The notes beneath the pieces are model-generated. The model did no database searches. It had not been told where the DNA came from and worked only from the letters and a program-made list of their open reading frames with translations. 32,170 nucleotides of DNA from the NCBI GenBank assembly GCA_041725875.1, contig JBGRQB010000028.1:1-32170 (forward strand), read 5' to 3'. Within the stretch, counting starts at the first letter, position 1, and each line of letters starts with the position of its first letter. Shown here piece by piece: positions 16,196 through 25,147 of the stretch. The position numbers and the translations under genes are program-made. The stretch comes from JBGRQB01 sp041725875. GTDB lineage: Bacteria; Bacteroidota; Ignavibacteria; Ignavibacteriales; Melioribacteraceae.

Positions 16196-17449
16196 ATGTT
16201 GAAGAAAGTTTTTTACACAATATTAACAACTTTTATTTGTTCGATGATTTTTTCATCAGGTCTTTTGGCACAAAAGAACAATGTATCAAAAGAAGAGGTA
16301 TTAAAAGCGCTAAATGGCGGAGCCAGATATGCAATTGACGCTATTTTGGATGATGAATATAAATCACGTTGTGACTATAATGTTACGGAAGGTAAATGGT
16401 ACGATTACGAAACTCCCTGGCATACCGGACAAATAATTTATGGTTTGCTTGAAGCATACAAAGTTACAGGCAATAAAGAATATCTGGAAACTGCAAAAAA
16501 AGCAGGTGACTGGTGGAGTTCCTTACTTATAACGGATCATCCAAAATTAAATGGAATGATTAGAGCTTCACACGGTGATCACGCAGGTGATATTTTGGTG
16601 TTTGCAACTGTTTCAGACGGTACAGCCGGAATGTTTTTACTTCACGATATAACCGGAGTAAAAAAATATGCAGATGTTCCAACCAGTGCTGGTGACTGGA
16701 TGATGAAAAATATGTTTGAACCGGAACATAAAATATTTTATGACATTATTGATCCTGCTTCAGGTGAAGTGATGAAAGAAAACAGTCCGTTCTGGCCTGA
16801 TAAAAAAGAACAAAAACTTTTTGATGTTGCTCGTCCGAACAATGAAGGTTCTTTGTTTAAAGATATGTACGAATACACAGGTGATGAAAAATATAAAGAG
16901 ATGTTTATCACATTGTGTGAAAGTTTGCTTAAGTATCAGGGACCGGAAGGTGCATGGATGGATTTTACACCAAATGATAAAGCCGCGGGATCATTACATC
17001 CTAGATTTAACTTGTGGTATGCAGAATCTTTACTTGAAGGTTACGATTTAACCGGCGATAAAAGATATCTGGAAGGAGCAAAGAAAACATTAAAATTGTA
17101 TCAGAAGTTTCAGAAAAAAGATGGAACAATTTATTATAAAAATTACCTTAGCGGAAAATCAAACAGAAATTCAATTTGCGGTTCAGCAGTTTCATTTGCT
17201 GCAATGTTATGGATAAGAATGGTTGATTACGGAGTAGGTGACGAGTTTAAAGAAAATATTGAAAAATCTGCAAACTGGGTTGTGAAAAATCGCTTTGCAG
17301 ATAATCATCCCGACAAAAACCTCAGAGGCGGATTTATCAATACACGCACAAGAAGAAAAAAAGGAAAAATCTGGATAACACAGAGAGACGTTGGTACTGC
17401 AATGGGAATGAGATTTTTATCAGCATATTATAATTACAAGTTTAAATAA
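16196..17449 (+). CDS. Secreted six-hairpin (alpha/alpha)6 glycosidase-like protein
   Basis: The protein has 417 residues with a signal peptide ending near LLAQ. The body is a set of helical hairpins with repeated G-Y/L-E-A-Y-x-x-T-G-x-x-x-Y-L patterns (YGLLEAYKVTGNKEYLE, MYEYTGDEKYKEM, LEGYDLTGDKRYLE). Aromatic and acidic loops (YDYETPWHTGQ, ARPNNEGS, GAWMDFTP, SNRNSICGSA) would line the barrel. The fold is that of GH88/GH105 uronyl hydrolases and related enzymes, but I do not see the GH88 signature clearly. C5-epimerase-like or lyase roles are possible. The second ATG at 16196 is preferred over 16193 because GAGG at 16187-16190 then lies five bases upstream. Confidence 0.6.
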   Translation: MLKKVFYTILTTFICSMIFSSGLLAQKNNVSKEEVLKALNGGARYAIDAILDDEYKSRCDYNVTEGKWYDYETPWHTGQIIYGLLEAYKVTGNKEYLETAKKAGDWWSSLLITDHPKLNGMIRASHGDHAGDILVFATVSDGTAGMFLLHDITGVKKYADVPTSAGDWMMKNMFEPEHKIFYDIIDPASGEVMKENSPFWPDKKEQKLFDVARPNNEGSLFKDMYEYTGDEKYKEMFITLCESLLKYQGPEGAWMDFTPNDKAAGSLHPRFNLWYAESLLEGYDLTGDKRYLEGAKKTLKLYQKFQKKDGTIYYKNYLSGKSNRNSICGSAVSFAAMLWIRMVDYGVGDEFKENIEKSANWVVKNRFADNHPDKNLRGGFINTRTRRKKGKIWITQRDVGTAMGMRFLSAYYNYKFK

Positions 17450-17460
17450 AAGGAATTGAT

Positions 17461-18702
17461 GTGAGTGATTTAATTAAAAAGATTGGTGTTTTTCTTGCTA
17501 CAATCGGACCCGGTTTATTTTTAGTCGGGTATAACATTGGAACAGGCAGTATCACAACTATGGCTTCTGCCGGAGCTTCTTATGGAATGATTCTGACCTG
17601 GGCTGTTTTGATATCGTGTATTTTTACATATATATTAATTGTGACTTTTGGCCGATACACAATTGTTACAGGCGAAAGTTCACTGCAAAGTTTTAAAAAA
17701 CATTTTGGTAAAAAAGTAGCCGGCTTTGTTCTGGGTATTTTAATTTTCACCGAAATGGTTTCAAGTATAGGTGTTATGGCTATTGTAACAGATGTGGTAA
17801 GAGAATGGTCGGCTCCACTAACATCCAGCGGAGAAGGATTTAGTACGATCATTCTTACCATTTTATTTGGTACAATGATGGTATTTTTCCTTTTTAACGG
17901 AAAATACAATTTCATCGAAAAAATATTAACCATCTTTGTTACACTTATGGGATTAAGTTTTATCCTTACAACTTTCATGGTTATTCCCGAACCATCTGTT
18001 GTGATTAAAGGTTTAATCCCAAGTATTCCGGATGAAGTAAATGCCGGATTAATTGTTGCCGGAATGATCGGAACAACAATGGGGGGAATCTTATATGTTA
18101 CCCGTTCAATCACAATTAAACAGAAAAAATGGGATGTTTCAAAACTTAAGCTTGAAAAAAGAGATGCTTTTGTTTCATCACTTCTAATGTTTTTGTTAAG
18201 TATTGCAATTATGGCATCTGCAGCGGGAACCCTTTATCCTAAAGGTCTGCACGTTGAAAATGCAATTGATATGATAAAACTTCTTGAACCAATTGCAGGC
18301 AGATTTGCAATTTCAATTTTTGTTGCAGGAATTGTTTGTGCCGGATTATCTTCATTATTCCCGCATTATATGCTTGTACCTTTACTGCTTGCAGATTACA
18401 ACAATGAAGAATTCAATTTAAGTAAATGGCGTAACAGAGGAATCATAATTTTTTATGCGGCTCTCGGACTTGTAGTACCAATATTTGGTGGTCGTCCGGT
18501 TCTTGTTATGATTGCTTCTCAGGTGCTTGCCTTAATAGTAACTCCGTTAATTTTGATTTTAATGCAGATTCTTCAAAACAAAGAAGGAGTTATGGGTAAA
18601 TATAAACCTACCAAAGCAATGAATATTGTTTTGATTGTTATTGCCGGATTTACAATTTTTATGGCTGTTATAGGATTAATTGGAATTATTGAAATTTTAT
18701 AG
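17461..18702 (+). CDS. NRAMP-fold transporter lacking canonical metal-binding residues
   Basis: The 413-residue protein has about 11 hydrophobic helices and an NRAMP (SLC11)-like start: ATIGPGLFLVGYN, then SAGASYGM matching the family's AGASFGY. The unwound-helix motif DPGN, which holds Mn/Fe, reads GTGS (residues 27-30). The second ligand motif MPH reads MGG (207-209), keeping only Met. Loss of both the Asp and Asn ligands makes metal transport unlikely, while the rest of the fold is intact. Located inside the glycan operon, 11 bases after the six-hairpin gene, it may carry an organic substrate such as a uronate or amino sugar. Translation starts at GTG (an overlapping ATG at 17459 is out of frame), with AAGGA upstream. 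Confidence 0.75.
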   Translation: MSDLIKKIGVFLATIGPGLFLVGYNIGTGSITTMASAGASYGMILTWAVLISCIFTYILIVTFGRYTIVTGESSLQSFKKHFGKKVAGFVLGILIFTEMVSSIGVMAIVTDVVREWSAPLTSSGEGFSTIILTILFGTMMVFFLFNGKYNFIEKILTIFVTLMGLSFILTTFMVIPEPSVVIKGLIPSIPDEVNAGLIVAGMIGTTMGGILYVTRSITIKQKKWDVSKLKLEKRDAFVSSLLMFLLSIAIMASAAGTLYPKGLHVENAIDMIKLLEPIAGRFAISIFVAGIVCAGLSSLFPHYMLVPLLLADYNNEEFNLSKWRNRGIIIFYAALGLVVPIFGGRPVLVMIASQVLALIVTPLILILMQILQNKEGVMGKYKPTKAMNIVLIVIAGFTIFMAVIGLIGIIEIL

Positions 18703-18709
18703 GTGAAAT

Positions 18710-19615
18710 ATGTTTAACGAAAAAATTGTTTGTACTTATTTATATGTTATTACTAAATATGGATATCCGCCAAAGGCTGAAAATACAATCCAGTATTTGC
18801 ACGAAATGAAAGACCTTGGATTTAAAAGCATTGAACTGGAAGGAATAAGAGAAGAACATCTTAGCAAAGTTTATGAAATGCGAAATGAAATAAAAACAGA
18901 ACTTGATAAACTTGATTTGACTGTCCAATATTATTGCACAGTTTTGCCTGGGATTTCGAGTCTGGATGAAAAAGAAAAAGAGAAACAACTTGCTCTTTTT
19001 GAAAAAGGATGCGAAACTGCAAAACTTTTTGGTGCAAAAGGAGTACTTGATAACGCTCCCTTACCACCATATAAGTTTCCGGCTGATATCCCGGTTGTAC
19101 GACATTACGGTGAAAAAGAACTTGCAGCAGCATTTCTTCCAAAAGATTTAAGCTGGAAAAAATATTGGGATAATCTTGTTGAAACTTACAGAACGGCCTG
19201 CGACATTGCAAAAGAATATGGTTTAACTTATCAGGTTCATCCTGCATTGGGATTATTATCCTCAACAACCGATTCATTTCTATACTTCTTTGATGCTGTT
19301 AAAAGAGATAATCTGCGATTTAATTTTGATACGGCAAATCAGTTTTTCTTAAAAGATAACCTTGCACTCGGACTCAGAAGATTAAAAGACCACATAGATT
19401 ATATTCATTTTTCCGATAATGGTGGAGGAAAGGTAGAACATCTTTCAGTTGGTGACGGAATTATAAGATGGGACATTTTCCTTGAAACTCTTGATCTGAT
19501 TGATTTTAAAGGTGTTATCGGACTCGATATTGGTGGTGATGAATCTGCCGTGCCTGATCTTGATAAAGCATATATTGAAACAGCAGAATATCTGACAAAA
19601 AACTGGATTAAATAA
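18710..19615 (+). CDS. Sugar phosphate isomerase/epimerase-like TIM barrel (AP endonuclease 2 fold)
   Basis: The 301-residue cytoplasmic protein belongs to the xylose-isomerase-like/AP-endonuclease-2 superfamily. Likely metal-site residues are Glu in SIELEG, His in YQVHPALG, Asp in RFNFDTAN and His in IDYIHFSDN, with a late acidic residue in IGLDIGGDE. Family members isomerise or epimerise ketoses, inosose and uronate derivatives. In this operon it may convert the sugar arriving through the neighbouring transporters, for example a uronate or keto-deoxy intermediate. The specific reaction is unknown. It starts 7 bases after the transporter stop. Confidence 0.8.
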   Translation: MFNEKIVCTYLYVITKYGYPPKAENTIQYLHEMKDLGFKSIELEGIREEHLSKVYEMRNEIKTELDKLDLTVQYYCTVLPGISSLDEKEKEKQLALFEKGCETAKLFGAKGVLDNAPLPPYKFPADIPVVRHYGEKELAAAFLPKDLSWKKYWDNLVETYRTACDIAKEYGLTYQVHPALGLLSSTTDSFLYFFDAVKRDNLRFNFDTANQFFLKDNLALGLRRLKDHIDYIHFSDNGGGKVEHLSVGDGIIRWDIFLETLDLIDFKGVIGLDIGGDESAVPDLDKAYIETAEYLTKNWIK

Positions 19616-19627
19616 AAAGGTTTAACA

Positions 19628-22138
19628 ATGAAAAAAATCCTTCTTCAAATATTTACGGTTTTATTATTTACTACTCAAATAATTGCTTCGGGTGATTTGA
19701 ATATTATTCCCGAACCAAAAAAATGGGAGTTAACAAAAGAGAAGTTCAATCTTGGAGAGAGAACAATTGTTTTATCTTCTGAGATAAAAAATAAATCTGT
19801 AACCATAGCACTTGATGAAATTAAAGAAATCTTGAAAACAAAATTTAATTCATCATTCGGGGTTAACGGACAAGCAAAATTGATTTTGAAAATTGAACAA
19901 AATAAAAAACTTGGTGAAGAAGGATATAAATTAAATATAGAAGCAGATAAAATTGAAATCCTGGCAGCTGGTGAAAAAGGGATTTTTTACGGATTGCAAT
20001 CATTAAAACAAATAATGAAGAATCCTGAAAATAAAACATCTTTGCCCGGTTGCAGAGTAGTTGATTTCCCTGATTATAAAATCAGAGCAATATCTGATGA
20101 TATAAGCAGGGGACCAATACCAATTCTCGATTTTATGAAAAAGCAAATTCGCAAACTCGCAGAGTTAAAAGTCAATACTATCATTCACTATGTAGAGCAC
20201 GTTGTTAAAACAAAAAAACATCCTGCTTTTGCACCTGACGATGGTTCATTAACTATTGAAGAATGGAAAGAGATTGCAGATTATGCACTTGATTATAACG
20301 TAATGATAGTAGGCGGATTTCAATCTTTCGGGCATTTTAACAAAATTCTTGAAACACCCGAATATGCTCATCTTGGAGAAAGTGGTTCATTAATTTCTCC
20401 TGTATTGGACGAAAGCTATAAGTTTTTAGAAGACATTTATGATGAAATGATTCCCGCTTTTCATTCACCATATTTTAATATCAACTGCGATGAAACATTT
20501 GATCTTGGAAAAGAAAAATCAAAAGAACTGGTTGACAAAATTGGTTATGCAGAGGTTTATTATCAACACATAATGAAACTTTACAACATTGTGAAAAAAC
20601 ATAACAAACAAGTAATTATGTGGGGAGATATTCTACTTGAATATCCTGAGTTACTGGAAAAACTTCCGAAAGATATTATTGTCGGAACCTGGAATTATGA
20701 TCCGCTTGATAATTTTGATAAACTGATAAAACCAATCAAAGAAGCGGGATTTGAATTTTGGGTTGTACCGGGATTGTTAAATTCAAGAAGAGTTTATCCG
20801 AATTATTATCAGGCGCCAAAAAATATTCAGAATTTTTGCAGAGACGGACTAAAATATAATGCAGCCGGAATGATGAATTGCTTCTGGGATGACGGCGGTG
20901 CTTCTTTGTTTTCACTTGACTGGTACGGCGCTGCGTATGGTGCAGAAAAAGGGTGGAATGTTTTTTCTGATAACAAAACTTTTGATGAGAGAGTCAATAA
21001 AACCATTTATGGAATCACTGATAATAGTTTTACTGACATAATGTGGAAATTATCTGAACTGGCAAAACTTGAACCGACTGACGCTCTAAATGATAAAGTC
21101 CCGTTTGAAAAAATACTACCAGATGCAGGGAAAGATTTGAAACTTTCGCTTGCCGAGTGGGATCAGGTATTAAAAATTGCAAAAGAAGCAAATGAAATTT
21201 TATTAAACACTAAACCTTTGTACAACAAAGAAGAATTGGAGTATCATCAATTTATAATTAATGTTTATTCGGCCTTGGCACAAGAGCGATTTGATTTGTT
21301 TGAAGCAGCCACTTTATACAAAGAAGCGGTAAAAATTCAAAAAGAAGATCTGTTTGGTGCAAGAGAATTGGTCCTTAAGTCAATTAAATTAATAACAGAG
21401 ATTATTTCACGACAACAAAAAAACAGAGATCAGTTTGAAATTTTATGGTTAAAAGAGAATCATACTTATGCAGTTGAGTGGATTACAAATAAATATGATG
21501 AAAAAATAAAAGAATTTTTAGATGTAAAGAAAAAACTGTTTTCTTCCTTAAGAAAGCTTGACAGTTCAGAAAAACTTCTTTCAGCAAAAGATGTCAGATT
21601 ATCAATTACAAAACTTCCCGGTAAATATTTCACTCAATGGATGATGATTAATCCAATAACTGATTTACCCGAGGAAAATTTATTAACTCCTGATTATCTT
21701 GAAGATATGGGAGGAGAAGAGACAGCAAAACCAAAGGTAACTCAAGAGTTTTATTACAAAGGTCAAAAACTAAGGTGGAGAAGATTTGTTTCATCAAATC
21801 CTGATATCACAGATGTTAAGGAAAGATATGCTGATGTAAAAGGAAATTCTGTCATATATCTTTTTGCAAATTTAAGCGTTGAAAATGATACAAGTGTAAC
21901 TGCGTCTGTGGGACAAGATGAAGAAATAGAAATTTTCTTAAATGGTAAAAGTGTTTACAAAAACTCCGGTTCAAGTGATTTTGTAGTTGATTATAAAACG
22001 TTCAAACTCGATTTACCAAAAGGGAAAAATAATTTATTAATAAAATCATCTTATAAAAAAGGTGACTGGAATATTTCATTCAGATTACCAGAAAGTAAAG
22101 TGCGAAATAGTAAAAACAGATATAGAATTATCAGGTAG
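19628..22138 (+). CDS. GH20-family beta-N-acetylhexosaminidase
   Basis: The 836-residue periplasmic enzyme should remove terminal beta-GlcNAc or beta-GalNAc. After a signal peptide (to about residue 21), a GH20b domain spans ~25-145 (NIIPEPKKWEL, GIFYGLQSLKQI). The TIM barrel opens with YKIRAISDDISRG. The catalytic Asp-Glu pair is in INCDETFDLG (D288, E289). GQVIMW-like HNKQVIMWGDI and GMMNCFWDDGG correspond to later strands. Residues ~500-640 are helical. A C-terminal beta-sandwich (~690-830; IEIFLNGKSVYKN, KGKNNLLIKSSY) resembles galactose-binding modules, and a similar module occurs at the N-terminus of the next gene's product. It is the third hexosaminidase of the operon after the two GH84 copies, which strongly implies a hexosamine-rich substrate. 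Confidence 0.85.
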   Translation: MKKILLQIFTVLLFTTQIIASGDLNIIPEPKKWELTKEKFNLGERTIVLSSEIKNKSVTIALDEIKEILKTKFNSSFGVNGQAKLILKIEQNKKLGEEGYKLNIEADKIEILAAGEKGIFYGLQSLKQIMKNPENKTSLPGCRVVDFPDYKIRAISDDISRGPIPILDFMKKQIRKLAELKVNTIIHYVEHVVKTKKHPAFAPDDGSLTIEEWKEIADYALDYNVMIVGGFQSFGHFNKILETPEYAHLGESGSLISPVLDESYKFLEDIYDEMIPAFHSPYFNINCDETFDLGKEKSKELVDKIGYAEVYYQHIMKLYNIVKKHNKQVIMWGDILLEYPELLEKLPKDIIVGTWNYDPLDNFDKLIKPIKEAGFEFWVVPGLLNSRRVYPNYYQAPKNIQNFCRDGLKYNAAGMMNCFWDDGGASLFSLDWYGAAYGAEKGWNVFSDNKTFDERVNKTIYGITDNSFTDIMWKLSELAKLEPTDALNDKVPFEKILPDAGKDLKLSLAEWDQVLKIAKEANEILLNTKPLYNKEELEYHQFIINVYSALAQERFDLFEAATLYKEAVKIQKEDLFGARELVLKSIKLITEIISRQQKNRDQFEILWLKENHTYAVEWITNKYDEKIKEFLDVKKKLFSSLRKLDSSEKLLSAKDVRLSITKLPGKYFTQWMMINPITDLPEENLLTPDYLEDMGGEETAKPKVTQEFYYKGQKLRWRRFVSSNPDITDVKERYADVKGNSVIYLFANLSVENDTSVTASVGQDEEIEIFLNGKSVYKNSGSSDFVVDYKTFKLDLPKGKNNLLIKSSYKKGDWNISFRLPESKVRNSKNRYRIIR

Positions 22139-22144
22139 ACAAAT

Positions 22145-23887
22145 ATGAATTTTAAAATTATTATACCATTACTTGCTCTATTATTAGTTGCAGGTTGCAG
22201 TAAGGAAAATATTGATAACAGAACTCCCGAGGAAATTGGGAAAGCTGTAGCTGATAAAATCATCAGAGAAACAACTTTTGATTTTGAATATGAGTTGCAG
22301 AAACCTGCAATTAATCTTCAGGTTCTTGATTATAAAAATGAATTTAATACAGACAAAGGCGTTTTTTATTCACTTGCAAATATTCTGGTAAAAAATGATA
22401 CAACATTAAACTTTGGATTGGATTTTTCAGGTGCAGTAAAAGTATTTGTAAATGACAAACAGGTTTTTGAAGGAATAAACAATAACGTAATCAAAGTGAA
22501 AGAGATTGCATACAATGTTTTTGATTTTAAAAATCATATTGCCGCTGGTTTGCAAAAAGGAAGTAATAAGATTTTGATTAAGCTTGTCAGCGGATCTGAA
22601 AGACCTGTAGTTTATCTCAGAGAAGAAACTCTTGAACACGAGACACCTTTATCTGGTAAGTTTGTTAACTACAGAAATGAAAAAGACATAAACAATGTAT
22701 GGCTTAATTGCGGTCCTTTTACAATTGAAAAAAATCAGTTAACCAGTTTGAATAAAGTTTATCAACCGGAAAAGGAAATAAAAGATATTTACGCAGAACA
22801 AAACTGGGTTCCGACTAAAAATCAGATATTAAAAAAACTGGTTATAAAAGAAACAAACAGCTACAAAAGAGAATCATACCTTGAATGGCATTACGCAAAC
22901 GGCAATACAATGCTCGGGATGTTATCTTTTGCCGAAAAAGTAAAAGGTGCGCAATATAAAGATTTTGTTCAAAGTATCTGTGATTACACAATTGATAATT
23001 TAGAATTTTTCAGATGGCAGTTTGATCAGCTTCACGCAATACGCGGCACAAACAACAGAATATTCAGAAGCAGTATGCTGGATGATACTGGTGCTCCTGC
23101 ATTACCGTACCTTCAATTATTTATGGAAACAAAAAATCCTAAATTCAAACCATTACTCGATGATATAGAAAATTATGTTGTTAATGAACAGGTTCGTCTG
23201 GAAGACGGCACTTTTTGCAGACCGGAACCACACAAAATGACTCTCTGGGCCGATGATCTGTTTATGAGTGTTCCATATTTATTACGACTCGCAAAATTGA
23301 ACAACGATGAAAAACTATATGATGACGCAGCAAATCAAGTTGTAAACTTTCATAATTATTTGTTTGATGAAAAAGTAGGAGTTTATAAACATGCCTGGTT
23401 TGATTTTAAAAAAGAGAAATCAAAAGTTCATTGGGGAAGAGCAAACGGATGGATGATCTGGGCTACTTCAGAAGCTTTGATGAATCTGCCGAAAAGTCAT
23501 GAAAAATATGAAACAATAAAAAATCAGTTTCAAAAACATGTTAAAGGTCTGATTGCTTTACAAGGAAAAAGCGGAATGTGGCATCAGGTTTTAACTCATC
23601 CTGAATCGTTTGAGGAAACTTCTTGTACTGCAATGTATATTCTTGGAATAGCACGCGGAATTAAAAACGGGTGGATCGACAAAAAATATGAATCAAACAT
23701 AGTAAAAGCGTGGAATGCTCTTAAGAAAAATGTTGCTGCAGATGGAACAGTAAAAGATATTTGCAGAGGAACAGGAATTGGTTACGATCTTGATTTTTAT
23801 TTTAACAGAAAAAGATTTGATCACGATCCGAGAGGATTAGGATCTGTTCTGACAGCAGCTTCTGAAATGGTAGATTTTATTAAATAA
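22145..23887 (+). CDS. GH105-type unsaturated uronyl hydrolase, lipoprotein with extra N-terminal domain
   Basis: It should hydrolyse the 4,5-unsaturated uronate from lyase products, releasing the keto-deoxy sugar that KduI uses. The 580-residue protein has a lipobox (LLVAGC, Cys18). Residues ~25-180 form an extra beta-sandwich (VKVFVNDKQVF, LQKGSNKILIKLVSG). The (alpha/alpha)6 barrel follows, with WADDLFMSVPYLLRLA (D370/D371, candidate catalytic Asp), HWGRANGWMIWATSEAL, GMWHQVLTH, EETSCTAMYILGIARGI and RGLGSVLTAASE, all characteristic of GH105/YteR-like enzymes. Classic GH105 proteins are near 370 residues; the added module explains the length. The GH105 name rests on motifs, and GH88-like specificity for glucuronyl products is possible. 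Confidence 0.85.
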   Translation: MNFKIIIPLLALLLVAGCSKENIDNRTPEEIGKAVADKIIRETTFDFEYELQKPAINLQVLDYKNEFNTDKGVFYSLANILVKNDTTLNFGLDFSGAVKVFVNDKQVFEGINNNVIKVKEIAYNVFDFKNHIAAGLQKGSNKILIKLVSGSERPVVYLREETLEHETPLSGKFVNYRNEKDINNVWLNCGPFTIEKNQLTSLNKVYQPEKEIKDIYAEQNWVPTKNQILKKLVIKETNSYKRESYLEWHYANGNTMLGMLSFAEKVKGAQYKDFVQSICDYTIDNLEFFRWQFDQLHAIRGTNNRIFRSSMLDDTGAPALPYLQLFMETKNPKFKPLLDDIENYVVNEQVRLEDGTFCRPEPHKMTLWADDLFMSVPYLLRLAKLNNDEKLYDDAANQVVNFHNYLFDEKVGVYKHAWFDFKKEKSKVHWGRANGWMIWATSEALMNLPKSHEKYETIKNQFQKHVKGLIALQGKSGMWHQVLTHPESFEETSCTAMYILGIARGIKNGWIDKKYESNIVKAWNALKKNVAADGTVKDICRGTGIGYDLDFYFNRKRFDHDPRGLGSVLTAASEMVDFIK

Positions 23888-23899
23888 AGGATTAGATAA

Positions 23900-25135
23900 A
23901 TGAAAAAAATAATATTGCTGATTTCGTTTTTATTGTTGGTTACATCCTGTTCAAAAGATGTTTACAGTGATTATACAGAAACGATTGAAATTAAGTTGAT
24001 AAATAATCTTGAAATAGAAAGAACAGATGAGTTTGTGACAATTTCAAAGCAAAAATTAATTGAACTTAAAAAAGATTTCAATTTTGATGCTTTTATTGTT
24101 CTTGATAAGAAAGTTGATCTGGCTTCACAAATCAATGAAGAAAATATCTCTTTTGTCTGTGATTTCAAACCTAAAGGAACAAAAACAGTTTTAATTAAAT
24201 ATGCTAAAGAAGGTTCAAAGAAAAGAAATTATAAAAACAGAACCTACGCTGAACTTGCAATGAAAACTGATTATGAATTGATTGATAACAAATATACCGG
24301 CGGTAGTTTTGAAAATGTGACAAAAATTACGGTTCCTGAAATTCATACAGATCACGATGCTTTATTTAAATATGAAGGACCAGGCTGGGAATCTGAAAAG
24401 ATTGCATATCGTTTTTATCTTGACTGGAGAAATGCAACTGACATATTTGGTAAAAAAGTTGACTCACTTGTACTTCCGATTGTCGGGAAATATGATATTG
24501 TTGCCCAGAATGAATCTTATCAGAAGATGCAGGATTGGGGAATGGATATTTTCAAAGTAGGGAAATCTCTTGGTATCGGATCAATCGGAATGATGACAAA
24601 TAATAAAGTTCAGATGGTAAATGAAACTGATAAGATAGATTTTGAAATAACTCAAAACGGACCAATAAAATCAAAACTGAAAACGGAATATTTTGGCTGG
24701 AAAGTTGGTGAAAGTAAATTTGATCTGAAAACGGAATTAAGCATTACTGCAGGCAGCAGATTAACAAAATGTGAACTTGATATTTTTGAAAATCCTGAAA
24801 ATATGGTTACAGGAATTGTTAAGCATTCTGACACAGAATTAATCCATTCAGATAAAAATGGAAAGTGGAATTACCTTGCTTTATACGGAAAACAAACGCT
24901 TTCCAAAGATAATCTGGGTCTTGTAATTTTTTATAACTCAGAAAATTTTATAAAACATTCTGAAGATAAAATTAACTATATAGTTGAAATGAAACCTGCA
25001 AACGGAAAACTGCAGTATTATTTTGCAGCAGCCTGGGAACAGGAGCAGAATGGTATTAAAAATAAAAAAGAATTTGAAACATACTTGAAAGCAGAACAAA
25101 AGAAATTAAACAATCCTATTGAAATAAAGTTGTAG
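23900..25135 (+). CDS. DUF4861-family lipoprotein
   Basis: The 411-residue protein has a lipobox (LLLVTSC, Cys17). The central region, with DHDALFKYEGPGWESEKIAY and RFYLDWRNATDIFGKK, then MQDWGMDIFKVGKSLGIGSIG, is the hallmark I associate with DUF4861, a family met repeatedly in Bacteroidota polysaccharide loci beside uronyl hydrolases. The remainder is beta-rich (IDFEITQNGPIKSKLKTEYFGW, LTKCELDIFENPENMVTGIVKH), suggesting a beta-sandwich/supersandwich that could bind or cut glycan. I know of no firm function to assign. It lies 12 bases after the GH105 gene and 12 before nagB. Confidence 0.75.
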   Translation: MKKIILLISFLLLVTSCSKDVYSDYTETIEIKLINNLEIERTDEFVTISKQKLIELKKDFNFDAFIVLDKKVDLASQINEENISFVCDFKPKGTKTVLIKYAKEGSKKRNYKNRTYAELAMKTDYELIDNKYTGGSFENVTKITVPEIHTDHDALFKYEGPGWESEKIAYRFYLDWRNATDIFGKKVDSLVLPIVGKYDIVAQNESYQKMQDWGMDIFKVGKSLGIGSIGMMTNNKVQMVNETDKIDFEITQNGPIKSKLKTEYFGWKVGESKFDLKTELSITAGSRLTKCELDIFENPENMVTGIVKHSDTELIHSDKNGKWNYLALYGKQTLSKDNLGLVIFYNSENFIKHSEDKINYIVEMKPANGKLQYYFAAAWEQEQNGIKNKKEFETYLKAEQKKLNNPIEIKL

Positions 25136-25147
25136 ACGGAGTAATTA

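Noticed and set aside
17580..18113. 177-codon open frame on the minus strand within the NRAMP-like gene
   Set aside because: It lies wholly antisense to a well-supported membrane protein gene; its Pro/Thr/Ile-rich translation is what an antisense of hydrophobic helices gives, and no ribosome site or family pattern is seen.
18861..19277. 138-codon minus-strand frame inside the sugar isomerase-like gene
   Set aside because: It is a shadow of the + strand gene; the Gln/Leu/Phe-rich translation has no recognisable motif.
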